This document shows, piece by piece, positions 8,580 through 13,609 of a stretch of DNA of 13,609 bases (the first letter of the stretch is position 1; each line of letters opens with the position of its first letter). The DNA is taken from positions 1-13,609 of the forward strand of contig JACSRH010000099.1 of the NCBI GenBank assembly GCA_014879855.1, read 5' to 3'. The notes below the pieces were generated by a model. It worked only from the letters and a program-made list of their open reading frames with translations, was not told where the DNA came from and did no database searches. The translations under genes and the position numbers were made by a program. This DNA is from Caldilineaceae bacterium. Its GTDB lineage: Bacteria; Chloroflexota; Anaerolineae; Caldilineales; Caldilineaceae.

Positions 8580-9497
8580 TCATTTCCACACATAGATCAA
8601 CGCCACCACCGCGACCGCCCAAAGAATACTGTTGACCAACAGCGGGCGATCTTCGAGCAGCAGTTCGTCGGGCGCGCCGCCCAGGTGCTTGACATGCACA
8701 AGATAGAGATAGCGCGCCAGCATGTAGAAGACAAAGGGCACCGTAAGCAGCATTTTGGAGTGCGCCAGCGCCGTTGTCGCGTCGAAGCTGTAAAAGGTGT
8801 AGGAGACCAACGTCGCGGTCACCACCATGCTGATAATCTGATCCAGCAGCGGCAGGTTGTACTCTGACAGAATGGCGCGATGATGGGCGGCGTCCCCTTC
8901 GAGCAGCACGATCTCCTGGCGCCGTTTGCCAAAACCCAGGAATAGCGCCAGCAGCGTCACGCAGATATAGAGCCACGGGCTGAAGTTCTCCACCTGCACC
9001 ACCACCACACCGGCCAGCACACGCAGCAAGAACCCAAACGCCAGCACCATGACGTCCAGGATCACGATGTTCTTGAGCCAGAAGCTGTAGGCGATATTCT
9101 GCACCAGATAGACCAGCAAGACGACGCCGGCCCAAAGATCGAGCCAGAACGCGCCGCCCATCGCGACCACGGCCAGCAGCGCGGCCGCCGCCACAGCAAT
9201 GCGCGCCTCCAACTGGCCACTTGCCAGCGGTCGCGACCGTTTGCGCGGGTGCTGGCGATCCTTTTCCATATCGACCAAGTCATTGATAATGTAGACGCTG
9301 CTGGAAATCAGACAAAACGCGATAAATATCGCCAACGTTTTCGCAAACAGTTCGGGGACAAACAGCTTTCCGTCAAAAACCAGTGCGGCAAAGACAATAA
9401 CGCTCTTGACCCACTGGCGCGGTCGCATTGTGCGCAATAATCCAGTGAAATTCTTGCGCTCACCAGCCAGGGACGCGGGCGCGGATGAAGAAGACAT
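8580..9497 (-). CDS. UbiA-family prenyltransferase, decaprenyl-phosphate phosphoribosyltransferase (DPPR synthase)-like
   Basis: The 305-aa integral membrane protein has the UbiA superfamily signature NDLVDMEKDRQHPRKRSRP (72-90), with metal-binding Asp73/Asp76/Asp80 pattern and the HPxKxxRP ending typical of DPPR synthases. A second motif region (about 137-164) has YSFWLKN, LDVMVLAFGF and an Arg in LLRVLAG. About eight to nine hydrophobic helices are visible. DPPR synthases (mycobacterial Rv3806c) join 5-phosphoribosyl diphosphate to decaprenyl phosphate, the first committed step to the arabinofuranose donor DPA. No DprE1/DprE2 partners are in this window. The open frame extends upstream to 9986, deep into tlyA, but that part is antisense. 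The ATG at 9495-9497 has AAGGA (9505-9509) 7 nt upstream and gives a normal length. It is convergent with the DUF2142 gene and divergent from tlyA. The exact prenyl and sugar substrates are inferred. Confidence 0.9.
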   Translation of the reverse strand: MSSSSAPASLAGERKNFTGLLRTMRPRQWVKSVIVFAALVFDGKLFVPELFAKTLAIFIAFCLISSSVYIINDLVDMEKDRQHPRKRSRPLASGQLEARIAVAAAALLAVVAMGGAFWLDLWAGVVLLVYLVQNIAYSFWLKNIVILDVMVLAFGFLLRVLAGVVVVQVENFSPWLYICVTLLALFLGFGKRRQEIVLLEGDAAHHRAILSEYNLPLLDQIISMVVTATLVSYTFYSFDATTALAHSKMLLTVPFVFYMLARYLYLVHVKHLGGAPDELLLEDRPLLVNSILWAVAVVALIYVWK

Positions 9498-9504
9498 GCA
9501 CGAA

Positions 9505-9509
9505 TCCTT
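9505..9509 (-). promoter_or_regulatory. Ribosome binding site deciding the UbiA-family start
   Basis: AAGGA on the minus strand lies 7 nt before the ATG at 9495-9497. Upstream Met codons in the same frame (for example at 9573-9575) have no such site and would add a non-homologous extension overlapping tlyA. Confidence 0.7.
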
Positions 9510-9629
9510 AAACAGTCGAAATGACGCCGATTTCTGCGCCGACACCCAAAACATCACGCTTAGACGACGCTTCATGTTACCGGAACGCTTGCTAATCTCG
9601 AAATCGCAGGAGAGCCACGGCAATCGATC

Positions 9630-10460
9630 ATGACAACGTCGGCGCCTAAAAAGGAACGACTGGACTTGCTGCTCGTAGCGCGCGGTCTTGCCGCAAGCTG
9701 CGAACAGGCGCAACGGCTGATTATGGCGGGCGAAGTCGATGTCAACGGGGTGCGCCATGACAAACCAGGGCGCACCGTCCCCCGTGACGCGGCAATCAGC
9801 GTACGCGCGCCACTGCCTTATGTCAGCCGTGGCGGGCTGAAATTGGCCGAAGCGCTCGACGTGTTTGCGGTAGACGTGACTGGGGTCGTCGCCGTTGATA
9901 TTGGCGCCAGCACCGGCGGCTTTACCGATTGCCTGCTCCAGCGCGGCGCGGCGCGCGTCTATGCCATCGATGTGGGCTACGGTCAACTGGCCTGGAAACT
10001 ACAAACTGACCCGCGCGTCGTTGTGGTCGACCGGACAAACGTGCGCTATCTAGATGCTTTACCTGATGGAGCTTACGCCGACCTCGCTGTGATCGACGCC
10101 AGTTTTATCAGTTTGTCGCTGGTTTTGCCAGCCGCGCTCAGGCTGATCAAGCCTGAGGGGCAGGTCATTACCCTTATCAAGCCGCAATTTGAAGCGGACG
10201 CCGACCATGTCGGCAAGGGCGGCGTCGTGCGCGATCCTGAAACGCATCGCAGTGTGCTCGTTGATTTCTGCGCGTTGGCTGACTCATTGGGGCTGACGGT
10301 CGCGGGGTTGACCGTATCACCTGCGCCCGGCCCCGCCGGCAACATCGAATTCCTGGCGTGGTTGCTGCGCACAGCGGAATCTAAAGCCGCGCACGATAAC
10401 GACCAGGCTATCGACGCCGCGTTGACGGCAGCGCAAGCACTACGTCGGCCACACCCGTGA
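9630..10460 (+). CDS. tlyA: TlyA family rRNA (cytidine-2'-O)-methyltransferase
   Basis: The 276-aa protein has an N-terminal S4 RNA-binding domain (about 9-62, with ERLDLLLVARGL and a GEVDVNG turn) followed by an FtsJ/RrmJ-type SAM methyltransferase. Motif I is DIGASTGGFTD (90-100). The K-D-K-E catalytic tetrad of 2'-O-methyltransferases is Lys71 (GGLKLAEAL), Asp156 (VIDASFIS), Lys184 (LIKPQFE) and Glu240 (GNIEFL). Characterised TlyA enzymes methylate C1920 of 23S rRNA and, in some lineages, C1409 of 16S rRNA; loss confers capreomycin resistance in mycobacteria, and some members are annotated as hemolysins. Length and domain order are standard. The ATG at 9630 gives the usual short lead-in to KKERLD; an AGGAG at 9608-9612 is rather far away (17 nt). 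The gene stands alone, divergent from the UbiA-family gene across a 132-bp gap where I see no convincing promoter. Confidence 0.95.
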   Translation: MTTSAPKKERLDLLLVARGLAASCEQAQRLIMAGEVDVNGVRHDKPGRTVPRDAAISVRAPLPYVSRGGLKLAEALDVFAVDVTGVVAVDIGASTGGFTDCLLQRGAARVYAIDVGYGQLAWKLQTDPRVVVVDRTNVRYLDALPDGAYADLAVIDASFISLSLVLPAALRLIKPEGQVITLIKPQFEADADHVGKGGVVRDPETHRSVLVDFCALADSLGLTVAGLTVSPAPGPAGNIEFLAWLLRTAESKAAHDNDQAIDAALTAAQALRRPHP

Positions 10461-10476
10461 CAACCCCACACTTTTG

Positions 10477-10488
10477 CTGTCATGACAG
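10477..10488. repeat. 12-bp palindrome CTGTCATGACAG after tlyA
   Basis: A perfect palindrome 17 bp past the tlyA stop. It sits inside a larger imperfect inverted pair, CACTTTTGCT (10469-10478) against AGCAAAGTG in the first 15-bp repeat, so the RNA could fold into a hairpin. No U-run follows, so it is not a classical terminator. Confidence 0.35.
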
Positions 10489-10500
10489 ATCCGAGCAGGC

Positions 10501-10560
10501 AGTGTAGCAAAGTGAAGTGTAGCAAAGTGAAGTGTAGCAAAGTGAAGTGTAGCAAAGTGA
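10501..10560. repeat. Perfect tandem repeat, 4 x 15 bp (AGTGTAGCAAAGTGA)
   Basis: Four identical, gapless 15-bp copies fill this stretch exactly, followed by only two further matching bases. It is noncoding, lying between tlyA and the FAS1 gene and about 155 bp upstream of the FAS1 promoter. Perfect identity suggests recent slippage expansion, so the locus is probably variable in copy number between strains. A role as a protein-binding array is possible but unproven. No origin features (dnaA, DnaA boxes) were noticed alongside. Confidence 0.95.
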
Positions 10561-10690
10561 AGGGGTCTTGTTTGGTCGCCAGCTTCCAAGCCGGCTGTGT
10601 ACTGCACGAGAGAGACGGTCGCGCGCCCTGATGCTGGCCGGAGTGTTTGCAGGGCGACCAAAAGCCAGCGGCGCACACGTGGACGCGGCG

Positions 10691-10719
10691 TTGCAGATGT
10701 CGCAAAAGTGATTTAGAAT
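10691..10719 (+). promoter_or_regulatory. Probable sigma-70-type promoter for the FAS1 gene
   Basis: TTGCAG (10691-10696) and TAGAAT (10714-10719, five of six consensus) are separated by exactly 17 bp. The implied leader is about 110 nt before the ATG at 10837. The rest of 10461-10836 has no gene, only the tandem repeat and a palindrome. Confidence 0.5.
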
Positions 10720-10836
10720 ACAAACAGCGCCGGAAATTTCCCACGCCGCGGCGCATGGATAGATAGCGCACGTTCGCCAGCTTCGGCGACGGCAAAACCC
10801 ATTAACCAAGCCGCACCGCAAGTCAGGAGCCGCTTT

Positions 10837-13527
10837 ATGCCGAAACGCACTTATGTGCTTAGCCTTGTGCTGATTCTGTTGGCGCTATTGGGCATCGCGC
10901 CGGCCGTGCTTGCCCAGTTTACGCCCGATATTTTCACGATCGACCAGCCTGTCGTCGACAACCAGGTGAATATCACGCGGCTGACCAGCAACGGGCCAGG
11001 ATGGGTAGTCATTCACGCTGACGACAATGGCAAGCCGGGTGCAGTGCTCGGTTACACCGCGGCGCCCGACGGCATCAGCGCCAACGTCAAGGTTGCGATC
11101 AGCCCCGTGGGTCTTACCGACACTGTCTTTGCCATGTTGCACACCGACAGTGGCGAAATCGGGGTCTACGAATTCCCTGATGGCGCGGATAAACCCGTGA
11201 CCGTGCGCGACCGCATTGTCATGAAACCCTTTGCCGTGACCGACGTCCAGACCACAGCGCGCGGCCTGGTGTTTGGCGATCCAGAGTTCTCAACCTTGGC
11301 AACGGCGCTGGACGCGGCCGGCCTCAGCGATGTGCTCGCAGGCGCAGGCCCCTTCACCCTCTTTGCCCCTACTGACGCTGCGTTTGCGGCATTGCCAGCC
11401 GGCGCGCTGGAATCGCTGCTTGCGGACCCGGAACAATTGACCCAGGTGCTGCTTTACCATGTCATTGACGGGCAGGCGCTCACCGCAGCCGACATCGCTG
11501 AAGGAGACCTCACCGAAGGAGACCTCACCACGATGCAGGGCGCGCCGCTTGCTGTCAACGCGCTGGACAACGCCATGACAGTCGGCGACGCCGCCATCGC
11601 CACCGCCGACCTTGTTGTAGCCAACGGCATCATCCACGTGATCGACAAGGTGCTCTTGCCGGCGGCAGAGGAAACACCCGCCCCCGAACAGACGTCGACC
11701 GAAGCCGCCGCGGCAACAACCGAGAACACTGCCCTGCTCACCATCGTCGACGCTGCGGCTGCATCCGGCCAATTCCCGACGCTCGTGGCCGCACTTCAGG
11801 CCGCTGGTCTAAGTGACGTGTTGGCAGGTGATGGCCCCTTCACCGTTTTTGCGCCCAGCGAAGAGGCATTTGCGGCGCTGCCAGCCGGCGAACTCGCCGC
11901 ACTTCTAGATGACCCAGCAATGTTGGCCAATGTCCTCAAGTATCATGTCGTTGCCGGCACGCTGAAGGCGGCTGACATTGTCAACGGCATGAATGCAGCT
12001 ACGCTGGAAGGCAAACCATTGACCTTTGCCATCAACGGCGGCGTGACAGTCAACGGCGCTCACATTCTCACCAGCGATGTGCCTGTACGCAACGGCGTGA
12101 TTCACGTCATCGATCAGGTGCTCTTGCCGCCGGCCGTCGATGAAAAGGTCGAGAGCGCCGCAATCGCGGCCACGGCTATTCCAGCCCCGTCGCCTACCGG
12201 CGAAACCATCGCCGCGCTTGCCGGACAATTGGGAGACTTCTCAACACTGCTCAAGGCGGCTGAAGCGGCCGGTCTGACTGATGATCTTGCCGCCATGGGG
12301 CCACTCACAATCTTTGCTCCCACCGATGCTGCCTTCGCCAAGCTGCCGGCAGGTGCGCTTGACGCACTGCTGGCCGATGAGGCAGCGCTGCAAAATGTGC
12401 TGCTCTACCACGTTCTGCTCAACCGCTACACGGCAGACGAGTTGGCGGCCGCTGGCATCGAAACCGCGGCCCAGGGCAATCTGCTTGTCTTTACGACGTT
12501 GGATGGACAGGTGCGCGTCAACGGCGTCCCAATCAGCCAGGCTGACGTCGAAGCCAGCAATGGCATTGTCCACGTGATTGACGCCGTGCTGATCCCGCCA
12601 CAGCGCCCCAACGGGGAGGCAGCCTCGGCAACTGCGCCAGCATCCGCCACCGAGGCTGCGGTCGCAGCAGCGGCAGCCACCGCAGTTCCTACGAACACGC
12701 CGGTCCCGCCAACGCCAACCGCTACGCCGGCGCCAACGAACACGGCCACAAATACACCAGTCCCGCCGACTGCTACTTCGACCGCCACGCTGGTTCCGCC
12801 AACAGCGACCAATACAGCCACCAACACGCCAGTTCCACCAACGGCGACTGCCACGGCGGTCCCGACTAATACACCGACGCCGGTCCCGCCGACGGCAACC
12901 AACACAGCCACCAACACGCCGGCGCCACCGACCGCCACGCCAATCCCGCCAACGGCGACGAATACGCTGGCGCCGCCGACGGCGACCAATACGCTGGCGC
13001 CAACCAACACACCGACATCGATGCCGCCGACGAGTACGCCGCTGCCGACCAGCACACCAACGAATACACAAGTTCCGCCGACCAGCACGCCGCTGCCGAC
13101 CAACACATCGCTGCCGACCAACACACCGCTGCCGGCCACACAGACAGCAGAGCAAGCCACAGAGGCGCCAACCGCAACCGCAGTTGAAGTCATCATTGAG
13201 ATAGCGACCGAACTTCCAACCGAGCTTCCAACCGAAGTCATGACGCCTGAAGGCACAGAAGAAGCGACAGCTACTGAAGAGACGACAGTTGGCGCGGAAA
13301 CGGCCGAGACAACTGTCACTGAGGAAGCGACGAGGGCTGCGGAAGCGACGAGATCTGTGGAAGCAACAGCCGCAATGACGCCAGAGGCAAGCGCCACCGA
13401 GACGCCCGGCGATCTTCCCAGCACGGGTCTTGCGCTCGGTTCTGGCGCGACTACACTGCCCGCTGTGCTGTTCGTGCTGGCTGTCCTGGCGGTTGGAGGG
13501 TTTGTCACACGCCGCCGCAACGACTAA
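10837..13527 (+). CDS. Secreted surface protein with DUF7282-like domain, three FAS1 (fasciclin) domains, Thr/Pro stalk and LPSTG anchor signal
   Basis: The 896-aa protein starts at an ATG with AGGAG (10825-10829) 7 nt upstream. Order: Sec signal peptide (1-26, ending AVLA before Gln27); a beta-rich domain (about 28-133, with GWVVIHADDNGKPG) resembling DUF7282; three FAS1 domains at about 144-275, 300-431 and 456-587, each with an FAP(T/S)xxAFAxLPAG-type H1 box, a YHV segment and a final NG(I/V)xHVID H2 box; a Thr/Pro/Asn-rich low-complexity stalk (about 612-770); an acidic Thr/Glu-rich stretch (about 775-858); LPSTG (860-864); a transmembrane helix (about 871-890); and an RRR tail. FAS1 domains mediate adhesion in many organisms. 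The C-terminus is a sortase-type sorting signal, so covalent surface anchoring is inferred; no sortase gene is in the window. A 15-bp tandem duplication adds EGDLT in the first FAS1 domain. Confidence 0.93.
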   Translation: MPKRTYVLSLVLILLALLGIAPAVLAQFTPDIFTIDQPVVDNQVNITRLTSNGPGWVVIHADDNGKPGAVLGYTAAPDGISANVKVAISPVGLTDTVFAMLHTDSGEIGVYEFPDGADKPVTVRDRIVMKPFAVTDVQTTARGLVFGDPEFSTLATALDAAGLSDVLAGAGPFTLFAPTDAAFAALPAGALESLLADPEQLTQVLLYHVIDGQALTAADIAEGDLTEGDLTTMQGAPLAVNALDNAMTVGDAAIATADLVVANGIIHVIDKVLLPAAEETPAPEQTSTEAAAATTENTALLTIVDAAAASGQFPTLVAALQAAGLSDVLAGDGPFTVFAPSEEAFAALPAGELAALLDDPAMLANVLKYHVVAGTLKAADIVNGMNAATLEGKPLTFAINGGVTVNGAHILTSDVPVRNGVIHVIDQVLLPPAVDEKVESAAIAATAIPAPSPTGETIAALAGQLGDFSTLLKAAEAAGLTDDLAAMGPLTIFAPTDAAFAKLPAGALDALLADEAALQNVLLYHVLLNRYTADELAAAGIETAAQGNLLVFTTLDGQVRVNGVPISQADVEASNGIVHVIDAVLIPPQRPNGEAASATAPASATEAAVAAAAATAVPTNTPVPPTPTATPAPTNTATNTPVPPTATSTATLVPPTATNTATNTPVPPTATATAVPTNTPTPVPPTATNTATNTPAPPTATPIPPTATNTLAPPTATNTLAPTNTPTSMPPTSTPLPTSTPTNTQVPPTSTPLPTNTSLPTNTPLPATQTAEQATEAPTATAVEVIIEIATELPTELPTEVMTPEGTEEATATEETTVGAETAETTVTEEATRAAEATRSVEATAAMTPEASATETPGDLPSTGLALGSGATTLPAVLFVLAVLAVGGFVTRRRND
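11500..11529 (+). repeat. 15-bp tandem duplication in the first FAS1 domain
   Basis: GAAGGAGACCTCACC occurs twice head to tail and encodes EGDLT-EGDLT (residues 222-231) in the loop between the YHV segment and the LAV strand. The second and third FAS1 domains have no such repeat. It keeps the reading frame and looks like a recent slippage event. Confidence 0.9.
12688..13140 (+). repeat. Degenerate Thr/Pro/Asn-coding repeat (stalk)
   Basis: About 450 bp of imperfect short repeats encode words such as TNTPVPPTAT, TATNTATNTP and TPLPTNT. The protein-level pattern is kept while third codon positions vary, suggesting selection for an extended, possibly O-glycosylated spacer. It also produces long spurious antisense open frames. 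Confidence 0.85.
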
Positions 13528-13564
13528 GGCCGGTCGCCCCAATTATATAGCTGCAAACTCGTGC

Positions 13565-13599
13565 ACGGCGCTGGAATGTGTTCCAGCGCCGTATCTTTT
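13565..13599 (+). terminator. Intrinsic terminator after the FAS1 gene
   Basis: A perfect 12-bp stem (13565-13576 with 13581-13592, arm ACGGCGCTGGAA) with a TGTG loop is followed by ATCTTTT. It lies 37 bp past the stop codon at 13525-13527, so the FAS1 transcript probably ends here as a single-gene unit. Confidence 0.9.
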
Positions 13600-13609
13600 G
13601 AAGCACCTT

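Noticed and set aside
9498..9986. Extended N-terminus for the UbiA-family protein
   Set aside because: It would run antisense through tlyA, has no ribosome site, and adds a non-family segment; the ATG at 9497 has AAGGA at ideal spacing.
10501..10560. Tandem repeats as a CRISPR array or replication iterons
   Set aside because: Copies are contiguous with no spacers, and no cas, dnaA or rep gene lies nearby.
12241..13542. Long minus-strand open frames (433 and 364 codons) opposite the FAS1 gene
   Set aside because: Produced by the Thr/Pro repeat; translations are Arg/Cys/Trp-rich or Val/Gly/Ala-rich low-complexity, with no start signals.

Overview
The window looks like a chromosomal segment from a member of the Chloroflexota (Anaerolineae/Caldilineae-like). 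This rests on by-eye features: high GC in most genes, a secreted multi-FAS1 protein with a DUF7282-like N-terminal domain and a long Thr/Pro-rich stalk of the kind common in that phylum, a GT-C-type membrane protein of a family common there, and a DUF2142 protein. No rRNA, tRNA, CRISPR array, transposase or phage gene was seen.

Layout. Bases 1-1981 (minus strand) form a tight cluster read leftward: fchA (cyclodeaminase-type methenyl-THF cyclohydrolase), folD (overlapping it by ATGA) and the N-terminal part of a polytopic membrane protein that leaves the window. Bases 1982-2449 are a divergent intergenic region with several inverted repeats and a possible extended -10 promoter for lon. Bases 2450-5083 encode a complete LonA protease. 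Bases 5248-7122 encode a PHP phosphoesterase fused to a Schlafen/AlbA_2-like domain and an unrecognised C-terminal domain. Bases 7141-8550 hold a DUF2142 membrane protein interrupted by an in-frame TGA. Bases 8580-9497 (minus) encode a UbiA-family decaprenyl-phosphate phosphoribosyltransferase-like enzyme, divergent from tlyA (9630-10460, plus). Bases 10461-10836 are intergenic, with four perfect copies of a 15-bp repeat and a promoter. Bases 10837-13527 encode a three-FAS1-domain surface protein ending in an LPSTG sorting-type signal, followed by a strong intrinsic terminator.

How the genes fit together. The clearest functional link is fchA-folD. The FolD copy aligns without gaps to E. coli FolD from memory across the active site, but lacks the cyclohydrolase lysine (Leu54) and the partner glutamine (Leu98), while a separate cyclohydrolase is encoded just upstream and translationally coupled to it. 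This suggests a split C1-folate pathway in which FolD works only as a dehydrogenase. The membrane protein, the DUF2142 protein and the DPPR-synthase-like UbiA protein all point to polyprenyl-linked surface glycan synthesis, and the FAS1 protein to the cell surface, but no complete pathway is present. The PHP-AlbA_2 fusion is the least understood gene and could be a nucleic-acid-processing enzyme.
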